Counted from the first letter of the stretch, positions 1 to 8,526 are shown. The stretch: DNA of 64,000 nucleotides from Sideroxydans lithotrophicus ES-1 (GCF_000025705.1 NC_013959.1:2054001-2118000); one strand, 5' to 3'. The notes: generated by a model not told the origin, from the sequence alone. Program-made: numbers and translations.

Positions 1-1564
1 CCTTGCTGGTCTCCGGCAGGAACAGCAATCCGACCAGCGAAGCCAGGATCAGCATGCCTACCGGGTACCACAGCCCCGCCAGCGCGTCGCCCGCCTGCAC
101 CGAAAGGAAGGTGACCATGAACGGCGACAGGCCGCCGATCCAGCCGGCGCTGAGGTTATGCGGCACCGCGGCCGCGGTATAGCGCGTGCGCGCGGTGAAC
201 AATTCCGCCAGCACCGCCGTCTGCGGCCCGGTGATGAGTGCCACAGCGATGACCGGCACGACCAGCAGCAGGAACAGCATGTAACTGTTCACTTGGGTGC
301 GGTCCGCTTTATCCACCCAGCCTTTGTTCTTCAATGCCTCACCCAAAGCTGCCGGCTGGTAGCCATATACCTCGCTATTGCCGCCAATGCTCACCACGGT
401 GTTTTGCACCGCGAGTTGCTTCACGGTATAGGAGACGCCATTCTTGGTAAGGAATTCCTGGTTGCGTTCGCAATCGTTGGACACCTTGCGGAACGGGCCG
501 TAATGGCAATCGGTGCCATACAGCACGACCGGAACTTCGCGATTGAAGCGTTCCTGCGCCGGGTTGCCGTAATGCTGCAGCGCCTTGAACACGGGCAGGA
601 TGGTTGCCGCACCGAGGATCAGCCCGGCCAGCAGAACGGGTCTGCGTCCGATCTTGTCCGACAGCCAGCCACACACGATGGTGAGCGGGAACAGCAGCAG
701 GGTGCTGGTCATCACCAGCGTGCTGGCGAGTTGCGCATCCAGCCGCACCACGCTTTTCAGGAACACGTTGGCATAGACCTGCGAGGAGAAGAACAGCAAC
801 GATCCGCCGGCCGAGATGCAGAAGAACAGCAGCGCCATCCGCCCCAGCGTGCGGCGGTCGCTCAGGCATTCGCGCAGAGGCGCTTTGGAAACCGCACCCG
901 CCGCCTGCAACTCGCGGAACACCGGCGATTCTTCCAGACTCATGCGCGTCTTGATGGAGATGAACAGCAGCAAGGCAGAGAACAGGAACGGGATGCGCCA
1001 GCCCCAGCTATTGAACGAGGGATCCGACAGGAACTGGTGCAGCAGAACGATCTGAAAGGTGGACACCAGGATGCCCAGCGGCCCCATCAATTGCAGCACG
1101 CTGGTGTAGACGCCACGCTTGCCGTGCGGCGCATGCTCGGTGAGATACACCGCCACGCCGCCGATCTCGCCGCCCACCGCGAAGCCTTGCAGCAGGCGCA
1201 ACAACAGCAGCAGCAAGGGTGCCGCGAAGCCGATCTGCGCGTAGGTCGGCAACAGCCCGACCAGAAAGGTGGTCGCGCCCATCAGCGAGATGGTGGCGAT
1301 AAAGATGGGACGTCGCCCGAATTTGTCTGCCAGCGATCCGAACAATGCCGAACCCAATGGCCGCACCACCATGCCGACGCCGAAAGTACCCAGGCTCATC
1401 AGCAGCGCCGCAGTGGGATTGTCCGGCGGGAAGAACAGCACGCTGAAATAGGTCGCCAGCGTGGCGAAAGTGAGGAAGTCGTACCATTCGAGAAAGGTGC
1501 CGAAACAGGAAGCGAGGACGATCTTGCGCTGGGTGGGAGTGAGTTCCTGCAGGGTCTTTTTCAT
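1..1564 (-). CDS. MFS transporter, metabolite:H+ symporter (MHS) family, 3' end cut by window
   Basis: I translated 521 codons without a stop from the ATG at 1564; the gene runs off the left edge, so the last residues are missing. The N-terminus carries the MHS signature GTFLEWYDF, then the MFS loop motif ADKFGRRP, the RLLQGFAVGGEIGG helix, and a second SDKIGRRP. These features fit inner-membrane proton symporters of the ProP/ShiA/KgtP type; the substrate cannot be read from sequence. A polar insert of roughly 80-90 residues with cysteines lies between two helices in the C-terminal half, probably a periplasmic loop; I recall similar loops in other beta-proteobacterial members. It follows pgeF by 35 bp and may be cotranscribed with it. 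Confidence 0.85.
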   Translation of the reverse strand, partial: MKKTLQELTPTQRKIVLASCFGTFLEWYDFLTFATLATYFSVLFFPPDNPTAALLMSLGTFGVGMVVRPLGSALFGSLADKFGRRPIFIATISLMGATTFLVGLLPTYAQIGFAAPLLLLLLRLLQGFAVGGEIGGVAVYLTEHAPHGKRGVYTSVLQLMGPLGILVSTFQIVLLHQFLSDPSFNSWGWRIPFLFSALLLFISIKTRMSLEESPVFRELQAAGAVSKAPLRECLSDRRTLGRMALLFFCISAGGSLLFFSSQVYANVFLKSVVRLDAQLASTLVMTSTLLLFPLTIVCGWLSDKIGRRPVLLAGLILGAATILPVFKALQHYGNPAQERFNREVPVVLYGTDCHYGPFRKVSNDCERNQEFLTKNGVSYTVKQLAVQNTVVSIGGNSEVYGYQPAALGEALKNKGWVDKADRTQVNSYMLFLLLVVPVIAVALITGPQTAVLAELFTARTRYTAAAVPHNLSAGWIGGLSPFMVTFLSVQAGDALAGLWYPVGMLILASLVGLLFLPETSK

Positions 1565-1599
1565 GTATGTCTATTCAGTCGATCTTGATCGTAACGGCA

Positions 1600-2337
1600 T
1601 CATGCCAGCCAGATGAACGTACCCATGCGCCCGGTCACGCCATCGCGACGGTAAGAGAAGAATTTGTCTTTCTGGTGATACGTACAGAACGTGCCGCCGA
1701 AGATGCGACTGATGCCGAGTGCTTCGAGCCGTTGGCGCGCCAGCAGGTAGATGTCGGCGCGATATTTGCCTTCAGTTCCAAGCGGGATGAACGCCTCCTG
1801 CGCCTTGGCATCATGCGCCATGAAAGTCGCGCGCACTTCGGGCCCCACTTCGAATGCATGTGGGCCGATCGCCGGTCCGAACCAGGCCATCAACTCTTGT
1901 GGCGCCCTCCCCATCGCCTTGACCGTCGCCTCGATCACGCCAGCCGCGAGCCCCTTCCAGCCTGCATGCACCGCACCGACCACGGTGCCCGCCTCATCGC
2001 ACAGCAGCACCGGCAGGCAATCCGCCGTCATCACCACACACACTGAGCCGCGCTGTCTTGCGATGCAGGCATCCGCATGCACACGGCATGCCGCCGCATC
2101 GGCATCCGCCACGATCGTGCCGTGCACCTGCTCCAACCACACCGGTTCGCTCGGCATGAACGGTGCAAGTGCCTGGCGATTGCGATTCACCCGCACGGGG
2201 TCGTCGCCGACATGCAGGCCCAGATTGAGCGAGTCATAGGGGGCGGCGCTGATGCCGCCACTGCGCGTGGTCTGCAACGCCTTCACACCTGCCGGCGCGG
2301 GCCAGTCGGGATGGATGAAGGTTTCACTCAATTGCAT
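1600..2337 (-). CDS. pgeF: peptidoglycan editing factor / laccase-domain protein (YfiH family)
   Basis: 245 aa, the usual length for the YfiH/DUF152 (Cu-oxidase_4) family. Zinc/catalytic motifs are visible in order: EQVHG near residue 70, TADCLPV near 104, and VHAGWKG near 122. E. coli PgeF prevents misincorporation of L-Ser into peptidoglycan, and family members also act on purine nucleosides or polyphenols; which activity dominates here is unknown. The start at 2337 overlaps the 3' end of rluD by 14 bp, so translational coupling is likely. The rluD-pgeF pairing is common in proteobacteria and supports the call. Confidence 0.9.
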   Translation of the reverse strand: MQLSETFIHPDWPAPAGVKALQTTRSGGISAAPYDSLNLGLHVGDDPVRVNRNRQALAPFMPSEPVWLEQVHGTIVADADAAACRVHADACIARQRGSVCVVMTADCLPVLLCDEAGTVVGAVHAGWKGLAAGVIEATVKAMGRAPQELMAWFGPAIGPHAFEVGPEVRATFMAHDAKAQEAFIPLGTEGKYRADIYLLARQRLEALGISRIFGGTFCTYHQKDKFFSYRRDGVTGRMGTFIWLA

Positions 2338-3319
2338 CGCTCGCCTCGTCGATCTGCTCCAGCAATTCTTCCATATCCTCCGGCAACGGGGAATGGAACT
2401 CCATGCGCTCGCCGGTAACCGGATGGTTCAATGCCAGTTGCGTGGCATGCAGCGCCTGGCGCGGGAAACCATTCAACAGTTCACGCAATTGCGGCGAGCA
2501 TTTCTGGGTGCCGCGCTGATAGACCGCATCGCCTATCAACGGGTGGCCGATGTGGGTCATGTGCACGCGTATCTGGTGGGTGCGTCCGGTCTCCAGCCGG
2601 CAGCGTACCAGCGTGCAGTAGGGGAAGCGCTCCTCGATGCCGACGTGGGTGATGGCTTCCTTGCCGCTCTCGGTCGTGGCCATCTTCACGCGCTGCGAGG
2701 GATGACGGCCGATAGGGACGTTGATGGTGTAGTCGCGGTCCAGTTCGCCCCAGACCAGCGCGAGGTATTCGCGCTTGACGCTGCGCGCCTGCATCTGACG
2801 CACCAGCGCGGTCTGCGCAACAAGCGACTTGGCCACCACCATCAGGCCGCTGGTGTCCTTGTCCAGCCTGTGCACGATGCCAGCGCGCGGCACATCGGCG
2901 AGTTGCGGAGCATGATGCAGCAATGCGTTGAGCAACGTGCCTTGCCAGTTGCCGCTGCCCGGATGCACCACCAGGCCGACCGGTTTGTTGATGATGAGCA
3001 TGGCATCGTCTTCGTAGACGATGTCGAGGGGAATGTCCTCGGCATGGTAGGGCTGTTCGGAAGGATGTATCTGCGGCGATACACTGATGTGCTCGCCGCC
3101 CCATACCTTCTGCTTGACGCTGCCTGCCTTGCCGTTGACCGTGACCAGGCCTTGCTCGACCCAGTCCTGCAGGCGGCTGCGTGAATATTCGGGAAACAGC
3201 TTGACGAGGGCCTGATCGAGACGCAGTCCGCCGTGTTCCATGGGCACCTGCATCTCAAGCAGGTCGGCAGACTCTTCGTCTTTGCTATAATCGGATAAAT
3301 CTTCTTCGGGTTCTATCAT
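2324..3319 (-). CDS. rluD: 23S rRNA pseudouridine(1911/1915/1917) synthase
   Basis: Has an S4 RNA-binding domain (GGLRLDQALVKLFPEYSRSR) followed by a pseudouridine synthase domain with the catalytic motif HRLDKDTSG and the later RTHQIRVH motif, as in RluD. It modifies helix 69 of 23S rRNA. I chose the ATG at 3319 (MIEPEEDLS, 331 aa) over a longer frame reaching 3352, because the longer one crosses deep into divergent bamD. The first ~26 residues are acidic and absent from E. coli RluD, so an internal ATG at 3253 or 3241 is a real alternative. The start codon overlaps the bamD start codon by two bases on the opposite strand. Confidence 0.9.
   Translation of the reverse strand: MIEPEEDLSDYSKDEESADLLEMQVPMEHGGLRLDQALVKLFPEYSRSRLQDWVEQGLVTVNGKAGSVKQKVWGGEHISVSPQIHPSEQPYHAEDIPLDIVYEDDAMLIINKPVGLVVHPGSGNWQGTLLNALLHHAPQLADVPRAGIVHRLDKDTSGLMVVAKSLVAQTALVRQMQARSVKREYLALVWGELDRDYTINVPIGRHPSQRVKMATTESGKEAITHVGIEERFPYCTLVRCRLETGRTHQIRVHMTHIGHPLIGDAVYQRGTQKCSPQLRELLNGFPRQALHATQLALNHPVTGERMEFHSPLPEDMEELLEQIDEASDAIE
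3264..3291 (+). promoter_or_regulatory. candidate sigma70 promoter for bamD
   Basis: A perfect TATAAT lies at 3286-3291, with a 4/6 match to the -35 box (TCGGCA, 3264-3269) 16 bp upstream. It ends 26 bp before the bamD ATG. It sits inside the N-terminal coding extension of rluD, which is either truly shared or argues for a later rluD start. Confidence 0.45.
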
Positions 3320-4112
3320 GCGCCATAGTTTAGCCGTTTTCCTCCTGCTCACGTTAGTTGCTTGCAGCTCCGACCCCTCAAAAGAGGGGCAGAACCTGAC
3401 TGCGGACGAGTTGTACGCGAAAGCGCAAGCCTCGATGCAGGATGAAAATTACGAAAAGGCGGTCAAACAATTCGAGACGCTGCAGTCACGATATCCGTAT
3501 GGGCGTTATGCGCAGCAGGCGCAGATGGAAATCGCCTACGCCTACTATAAGCACAGCGAACCGGCACCGGCGATAGCCGCACTGGACCATTTCGCAAAGA
3601 TGTACCCCATGAGCACGCATCTGGATTACGTGCTCTATCTCAAGGGGCTCATCAACTTCAACGAGAACATCAACAGCCTTTTCGGCACCATGTTCAAGCA
3701 GGACCCATCGGAACGGGATCCTTCGGCATTGCGTGAATCATTCAATTCGTTCAAGGAACTGGTCACGCGCTTTCCCGACAGCAAATACGCACCAGACGCC
3801 AAACTGCGCATGCAATACCTGCTCAATTCACTGGCCAGTTCGGAAATACATATCGCCAGCTATTACCTGCGGCGCGGAGCCTATGTCGCTGCCGCCAATC
3901 GTGCCAAGAGTGTATTGATCGACTTCCCGAATACTCCGCAAACTCGCGAAGCCCTGCAGATACTGGTACAGGCCTACGATGCGATGGGGATGGAAGTCCT
4001 GCGCGACGACACGCAGCGTGTACTTTCCCTTAATGTCGCCAAAGACGGCAACCAGCCCGCCATCAAGGAAACACCACGGAACAGCTCGCCGTGGTGGGAA
4101 TTCTGGGACTGA
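3318..4112 (+). CDS. bamD: outer membrane protein assembly factor BamD (lipoprotein)
   Basis: 264 aa with a lipoprotein signal peptide ending in lipobox LVAC, lipidated Cys at about residue 16. TPR-like repeats follow; typical BamD stretches such as [18 protein letters not shown] and [15 protein letters not shown] are present. BamD is the essential lipoprotein of the BAM complex that folds outer membrane beta-barrels, acting from the periplasmic face of the outer membrane. It is divergent from rluD, the same arrangement as in many beta- and gammaproteobacteria. The Nudix gene follows 4 bp after the stop. Confidence 0.95.
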   Translation: MRHSLAVFLLLTLVACSSDPSKEGQNLTADELYAKAQASMQDENYEKAVKQFETLQSRYPYGRYAQQAQMEIAYAYYKHSEPAPAIAALDHFAKMYPMSTHLDYVLYLKGLINFNENINSLFGTMFKQDPSERDPSALRESFNSFKELVTRFPDSKYAPDAKLRMQYLLNSLASSEIHIASYYLRRGAYVAAANRAKSVLIDFPNTPQTREALQILVQAYDAMGMEVLRDDTQRVLSLNVAKDGNQPAIKETPRNSSPWWEFWD

Positions 4113-4116
4113 TGCC

Positions 4117-4659
4117 GTGAAGTTCTGTCCGGAATGCGGCGCCCCCGTCGCGTTGTCGCTGCCACAGGATGACCACCGCGAGCGTCACGTCTGCACCGTC
4201 TGCAACACCATCCATTATCAGAATCCCAAACTCATCGTCGGCGCGATCCCCGAGTGGCAAGATGGGCGTATCTTGCTTTGCCGCCGCGCCATTGAACCGC
4301 GTCATGGACTGTGGACACTCCCTGCGGGGTTTATGGAGAATGGCGAAACAACGGCACAGGCAGCCGCTCGCGAAACGCTGGAAGAAGCCAATGCCCGCAT
4401 CGAGATACTTGATCTCTATGCGATGTACAACCTGCCTTACATCAATCAGGTACAACTGCTTTATCGGGCAACGCTGCTCGATCTGGATTTTTCACCTGGC
4501 GTGGAAAGTCTTGAAGTGGAACTGTTCGGCGAAAACGAGATACCATGGGACACGCTCGCCTTCCGCCCGATACGCTACACTCTGGAACACTATTTCGCCG
4601 ACCGCAAACGCGACGAATTCATTTTCCGCAACACCGATCTGACGCCCCCGACACGCTGA
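4117..4659 (+). CDS. Nudix hydrolase with N-terminal zinc ribbon
   Basis: 180 aa from a GTG at 4117; the upstream part of the open frame overlaps bamD and is not credible as coding. The N-terminus has a zinc ribbon, CPECG then CTVC around residues 4 and 28. The Nudix box reads GFMENGE...RETLEEANA, matching Gx5Ex7REUxEExGU except that Ala replaces the usual Gly before the last hydrophobic residue. Zinc ribbon plus Nudix resembles NudC-type NADH/NAD-capped RNA pyrophosphatases, but this is a shorter form and the substrate is not readable. It is 4 bp from bamD and probably cotranscribed. Confidence 0.85.
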   Translation: MKFCPECGAPVALSLPQDDHRERHVCTVCNTIHYQNPKLIVGAIPEWQDGRILLCRRAIEPRHGLWTLPAGFMENGETTAQAAARETLEEANARIEILDLYAMYNLPYINQVQLLYRATLLDLDFSPGVESLEVELFGENEIPWDTLAFRPIRYTLEHYFADRKRDEFIFRNTDLTPPTR

Positions 4660-5415
4660 ACCCACAACGGAATATCTGAATCAGCAGATCAGCTTGTTGT
4701 CGCAATTCCGGGTTTGATAATGCAGCTTGCATGCACTGACCAGCCAGGCAGTCTGGTGAACGAATCGAATCGCATAAATGATCAGACAAAAAAAGAAGAA
4801 ACAATGATCAATATAAATAAAGCTGCAAGACCCACGGCTAGTTTTTTTAATGACTGTTCGGTTTGTTTTTTGTGTTGAGCGTATAGATCTTCGAAATTGT
4901 TTGGCAAAATGACTTCCCTTTAGAATGTATCCGGTTTCGCTTCCGGAGCGAATGTGCGAACTTTGATTCTTTCCCGTTTATAGTTCGCTGCGCCCACTTC
5001 AAGGCTGTCGGAAATAACAGCATCACAAAACATACTTCTCTCAATCCAGCCGGGTTCGGACTTGTGCTTCTCCTGAAAGTTCAAGGTAGCCATCAGTTTT
5101 TCTGGAAGCCCCTGCTCTGGTCAAAACTGCAAATCAAACATCGCCGCGTATTCCAATTCAGATCGCATGCACTTTCGTTGCATATGTATTTTCAATTGAT
5201 CAGGCGCATTCAAATAACATGATTAATATTCATATGGTTGACCTGGCTAAGGTGCGTTATCCAGCGCTGTCTTCACGGGGTAATACTTGACTTTATTTCT
5301 TGGTTATGGCAGTGTATTTTCACATCAGCTATCGCTCAACACAGAAAGTAGTAGTCGCATGGCGAGTTCTGATTGCCACTTTTCGTAACAGTAATGCGTA
5401 CAGGAGGTAATCATC
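4660..5415. other. AT-rich intergenic stretch with no convincing gene
   Basis: About 750 bp between the Nudix gene and the small ORF at 5416. It is visibly richer in A and T than the flanking genes. Open frames here, for example 4847-5044 on the minus strand, lack a ribosome binding site and plausible composition. I saw no tRNA, strong terminator or repeat. Confidence 0.5.
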
Positions 5416-5535
5416 ATGGACACGACCTTAAAATCCAGCCACGGCAAAACATGGCTCGCAGATGATGGAAATTTCTATACTGAGCTTGGCGCACTTGCAG
5501 TCGATTTGTTATTGATTTCTTTTTTGCTGGTTTGA
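5416..5535 (+). CDS. small ORF, 39 codons, possible small membrane protein
   Basis: The ATG at 5416 is preceded by a consensus Shine-Dalgarno AGGAGG at 5402-5407 with 8 bp spacing, the best ribosome binding site in this intergenic region. The 39-residue product starts MDTTLKSSHGKTW and ends with the hydrophobic run ALAVDLLLISFLLV, which could be a short membrane segment or a hydrophobic tail. I do not recognise the family. It lies alone in an AT-rich non-coding region upstream of the cytochrome c gene. It could also be a leader peptide or chance; the evidence is the ribosome binding site and the shape of the protein only. Confidence 0.45.
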   Translation: MDTTLKSSHGKTWLADDGNFYTELGALAVDLLLISFLLV

Positions 5536-5971
5536 TCTGAGTGATCAATTTCGTTGCTGGCCATTCGTGCCGGTGCAACAAAGTGTATTGCCAGTACTGT
5601 TTTGATGCAGTGCGAATTTGAATCGAAAATTAGGACAATGCAGGTTAGGCGCATGTGGTGAAGCCTGTGTGCATTTTTTCAATCGAAGCTGACTATCCCT
5701 TGTTTAAATCCTCATTATCATCACTGATTGTTTTCCGCCTTGCATTTTGTCTATGCAATTATCAATATTGATAAAAGGCCTAATACAGGCCCCTCTACAC
5801 TGTTTTTTATAGCATCACATTTTCTTTACGCTATATTGGCGATGCCTTTACGGAGCCGCTGGTAGCATGTTTCCAGTGGGCTAACCGAAATCTCTAATGC
5901 CCTCTCTGTATCCTTGCGATAAAAGGACAGAAATAATTCATCCGCACTTCAACTAAACTAAAAGGGAAATC
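5536..5971. other. intergenic region upstream of cytochrome c, with palindromes
   Basis: About 435 bp. It holds an inverted repeat TTGATC-5-GATCAA at 5532-5548 overlapping the end of the small ORF, a perfect 16-bp palindrome at 5759-5774, and a small hairpin GGCCT-AATAC-AGGCC just after it at about 5778-5792. I could not assign a clear promoter for the cytochrome gene. Confidence 0.5.
5759..5774. promoter_or_regulatory. perfect 16-bp palindrome, possible operator
   Basis: TTATCAATATTGATAA equals its own reverse complement. It lies about 200 bp upstream of the cytochrome c start codon in otherwise non-coding DNA. A dimeric regulator could bind here, but no regulator is implied by the sequence. 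Confidence 0.25.
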
Positions 5972-6349
5972 ATGAAATCAGTTATCGTCAGCATGACAGT
6001 AGCAGCAGGATTGATGGTTGCAGGTAGCGCAATGGCAACCGAGATGCCAGCTTTGGCCAAGAAGAACGGCTGTACCGCTTGCCACGCAATCGACCATAAG
6101 GTGGTCGGCCCGGCATGGATGGATGTGTCCAAAAAATACAAGGGCGCAAAAACATATAAATATTCCAACACTGGCTCGGCTGCCGCCAATGCCAAGGAAT
6201 ATCCCCTGGTTGAAGGCTTGATGATGAAGGTTTCCAAGGGTGGCCATGGTAACTGGGGTTCTGCAGCCATGATCCCCAACGATCCAGCCGGCAAGAAGCA
6301 AGGCGAGATCAAGGAGTTGGTCGAGTTTGTATTGGGCCTGGACAAATAA
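5972..6349 (+). CDS. periplasmic class I c-type cytochrome
   Basis: 125 aa with a Sec signal peptide (MKSVIVSMTVAAGLMVAG, cleavage expected after SAMA near residue 24). One heme c site CTACH lies at about residues 35-39, followed by VVGPAW as in c551/c552-type cytochromes; the likely axial Met is in AAMIPNDPAG. The mature protein of about 100 residues would be a soluble periplasmic electron carrier, probably between a bc1-type complex and a terminal oxidase or reductase (inference). The ATG at 5972 has a GGGAAA purine stretch upstream. It stands alone, ended by a strong terminator. Confidence 0.9.
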   Translation: MKSVIVSMTVAAGLMVAGSAMATEMPALAKKNGCTACHAIDHKVVGPAWMDVSKKYKGAKTYKYSNTGSAAANAKEYPLVEGLMMKVSKGGHGNWGSAAMIPNDPAGKKQGEIKELVEFVLGLDK

Positions 6350-6358
6350 GTCTAGGAC

Positions 6359-6400
6359 GAACAATAAAAAAGCCGGCAATAGCCGGCTTTTTTATTGTTC
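6359..6400. terminator. bidirectional intrinsic terminator
   Basis: A perfect 19-bp inverted repeat (6359-6377 and 6382-6400) with a 4-nt loop. The GC core GCCGGC is flanked by A6 on one side and T6 on the other, so it can end transcription of the cytochrome gene (+) and the FecR-domain gene (-). Confidence 0.9.
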
Positions 6401-6442
6401 AAAATTCAGATGACCACGTCACAGTGCACATGTAATTCCGAT

Positions 6443-7417
6443 TCAGTTCGCGCGATGGCCGCGCTCAAACCTGTCATGCCTTTCTTCGGAACTGCCAGAT
6501 TTTCCCCGATTGAACTTTCTGCGTCGATCTGAACTGGCTTTGAACATTTCCAGATTCTGCCCACGCCTGCGCTCAAACTCCATTCGGCGCACCTGTGACG
6601 ACCGCGACTGCTCCAGCCGATGCTGGTCATTGCGTCTTCCTGCTACCTGCCCTTGACCATGTCCTGACACACTCCTGCGCTGGTTCACGATGTGACTGAG
6701 CCGCTCCCTATGCAGAGACCTGAATTTCCTGATGCGATCTTCGCGCATCTGATTGAGGCGGCCATGCAATATTTCTTTACGTCGCTGAATGCGCTCTTCG
6801 ATCCGGAGTCTGCGAACTGCGAAGAAGTGCGGACGCCGGGCAAGGAAGAAAGGAGCGATCACTCTGCCTTTAGGAGCAAATGCATACTTCCCCGGCGTAA
6901 CTTCGGCTTCGCCTTGCGCCGTTCGCAGCACAGTCGCCCCTTCGTTGACATTGTCATAGGTACCTGGCTCATCGCCATCTCCCTTATCAATCACGGTGGT
7001 CTCATGGTCGGTACCCCGGATGCCGATCGTGGCAGTAGGCGTAGTCAATCGATAGGCAGAAGTATTGAATTTCCCTATCCAGCCGGTGATGGAGCGAATC
7101 GAGCCTTTGAGCAGCGACATGAATATCTTGTCAGATGAATCGCCCTCAGCCTTGTATTCGTCCACGCGAAATACGCTATTCGGCCTGATCGCGATGATGC
7201 CACCATCTTCTGTTACAAGATGAACTTCGCCTTCGGACCCGGAGTTTATCGTCTGACCTTCGAATATCTTCAAACCGACAGAAACAACTGTGGTCTTGCC
7301 TGACTGATCTGCGATATAGGCCTTGCCGGAAAGGGCGTCAACGGTACCAAACAGCTCCGCCGAATACGCGAAATTGCAAACCATCAGTGACGCCAATATT
7401 GCAAGTACGTTTCTCAA
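6443..7417 (-). CDS. FecR-domain secreted protein with arginine-rich C-terminal tail
   Basis: 324 aa with a signal peptide ending near NFAYSA (residue 20). Residues about 25-180 match the FecR fold: ELFGTVDALSGKAYI, the VGLKIFEGQTI stretch, GGIIAIRPNSVFRVDEY, and the conserved TPTATIGIRGT motif. It is not a classical FecR, since there is no N-terminal cytoplasmic domain or transmembrane anchor beyond the signal peptide. Proteins of this architecture are exported and of unknown role. Residues from about 195 to the end are strongly basic, with many Arg, plus Glu and His, and no recognisable domain. The gene has no close upstream partner. Confidence 0.8.
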   Translation of the reverse strand: MRNVLAILASLMVCNFAYSAELFGTVDALSGKAYIADQSGKTTVVSVGLKIFEGQTINSGSEGEVHLVTEDGGIIAIRPNSVFRVDEYKAEGDSSDKIFMSLLKGSIRSITGWIGKFNTSAYRLTTPTATIGIRGTDHETTVIDKGDGDEPGTYDNVNEGATVLRTAQGEAEVTPGKYAFAPKGRVIAPFFLARRPHFFAVRRLRIEERIQRRKEILHGRLNQMREDRIRKFRSLHRERLSHIVNQRRSVSGHGQGQVAGRRNDQHRLEQSRSSQVRRMEFERRRGQNLEMFKASSDRRRKFNRGKSGSSEERHDRFERGHRAN

Positions 7418-7624
7418 TGGCCCCTCTCGAGTTCTTGCGCGACCCCGTTTCGTTTCAGGATTTTATTTTAATGCAAACACGACGAATTGGTCATTTACGG
7501 CAAGATACGTTGATCAACTGGATCGAGTTCTCCAAATCGACCATCGCATGGGACACTTTGGGCAACCGGAGCAGAGGCGGCCGAGATCGCTATGCCACCT
7601 GTTCCGCCCAAATGGGAGATCAAA

Positions 7625-7879
7625 TTACGATAGCTTCAATTGTGCCTTTGATTTCCGGCCTGGAGTTGCGGGAGGAATGTAGCCAGATATCCGGCATTTT
7701 ATCCCCTCTATCTTCTTGCCCTTTTCAAACCTGATAGAAAGGCATGACATCACCTGACCCTTGGCAGTCAGTTCAGATAGATATACCCGCGTCTTGGAAA
7801 GCGGGATTCCTGTAGCTTTAGCTATTTCAGAATCGAGATGCTCACCACGCGTTTTCAGGTATTGCAGTATTTCGTTCAT
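7625..7879 (-). CDS. small winged-helix-like DNA-binding protein
   Basis: 84 aa. The N-terminal 45 residues (MNEILQYLKTRGEHLDSEIA, then a TGIPLSKTRVYLSELTAKG stretch) look like a helix-turn-helix of the MarR/FaeA winged-helix kind, with a recognition helix around SKTRVYLSEL. The C-terminus is short, basic and proline-containing (GYIPPATPGRKSKAQ). I do not recognise the exact family. It could be a transcription regulator of neighbouring genes. It lies 207 bp upstream of the FecR-domain gene on the same strand. Confidence 0.6.
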   Translation of the reverse strand: MNEILQYLKTRGEHLDSEIAKATGIPLSKTRVYLSELTAKGQVMSCLSIRFEKGKKIEGIKCRISGYIPPATPGRKSKAQLKLS

Positions 7880-7966
7880 AATTATCGCCTGAAGGAATCG
7901 ATTTCAAAATGATAAGAGGCGGTTCTCACCGCCCCTTGAATGAAAACCAGTCTTGAAGATCAGACT

Positions 7967-8080
7967 TTAAGCAAGGCCAGCCCACGCGGCAATCGATGCT
8001 GCAGCAGCAGCAAGCCAACCAAATGCCAGATTAAACTTTGCATCTTCTGGAATGTAATTGCTGTTTGTTTTGTCGCTCAT
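7967..8080 (-). CDS. small ORF, 37 codons, predicted single-pass membrane protein
   Basis: The ATG at 8080 is preceded by AAAGGAG with suitable spacing. The product begins MSDKTNSNYIPEDAKFN and continues into one hydrophobic, alanine-rich helix (LAFGWLAAAAASIAAWAGLA) that ends the protein. The shape, a soluble head of about 17 residues plus one C-terminal membrane helix, is typical of real small membrane proteins. I do not recognise it. It lies between the winged-helix gene and HU on the same strand. Confidence 0.55.
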   Translation of the reverse strand: MSDKTNSNYIPEDAKFNLAFGWLAAAAASIAAWAGLA

Positions 8081-8241
8081 TCTGAATCTCCTTTATCTAA
8101 AGTCACCGTTAGAAATCTAACGCTAAACCCGCCCTTAACTATCTGGGCAACGATATGACTGGAGATTCAGACTTTAGTTCTACCGCTCGTCCCTTGAGCG
8201 TTGCCGCCTGTCGGTGACGCCTGAAAGCCATTTATGATCAA

Positions 8242-8526
8242 TTACTTCTTTGTTCCGTTAACTGTTGCCTTCAGCGTTGCACCAGCCTTGAATGCAGGAA
8301 CTTTGGATGCTTTGATCTTAAGTTCAGCACCTGTTGCCGGGTTGCGACCAGTTCGTGCAGCACGCTTGCGCACTTCAAATGTCCCGAAACCAACCAGAGC
8401 TACGTTATCGCCTTTCTTGAGTGTTGCGGTAACGATGTCGATCAATGCAGCGATATTGCGATCTGCGTCAGCCTTGCTGCTCCCAGTCTTTTCTGCCAAT
8501 GCGTCGATGAGTTCTTTGCGGTTCAT
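8242..8526 (-). CDS. hup: DNA-binding protein HU
   Basis: 94 aa, the family length. It begins MNRKELIDALAEKTG and has the arm and signature region typical of HU-beta: GFGTFEVRKRAARTGRNPATG. HU is the abundant nucleoid-bending protein. It has its own ribosome binding site (AAGGAG upstream of 8526). It is distinct from the IHF beta subunit at 19953-20240. Short non-coding gaps of 160-190 bp lie on both sides, with no obvious hairpin. Confidence 0.95.
   Translation of the reverse strand: MNRKELIDALAEKTGSSKADADRNIAALIDIVTATLKKGDNVALVGFGTFEVRKRAARTGRNPATGAELKIKASKVPAFKAGATLKATVNGTKK

Noticed and set aside
158-1588. 476-aa open frame on the plus strand
   Set aside because: It is the shadow of the intact MFS transporter on the minus strand; its product is rich in Gln, His and Arg without any domain.
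4847-5044. 65-aa minus-strand open frame in the intergenic region
   Set aside because: No ribosome binding site and no plausible protein character.
5532-5548. FNR-like inverted repeat TTGATC/GATCAA
   Set aside because: FNR/Crp-family boxes need a 4-bp (TTGAT-N4-ATCAA) spacing; here the half-sites are 7 bp apart, so it is more likely a small hairpin after the small ORF.
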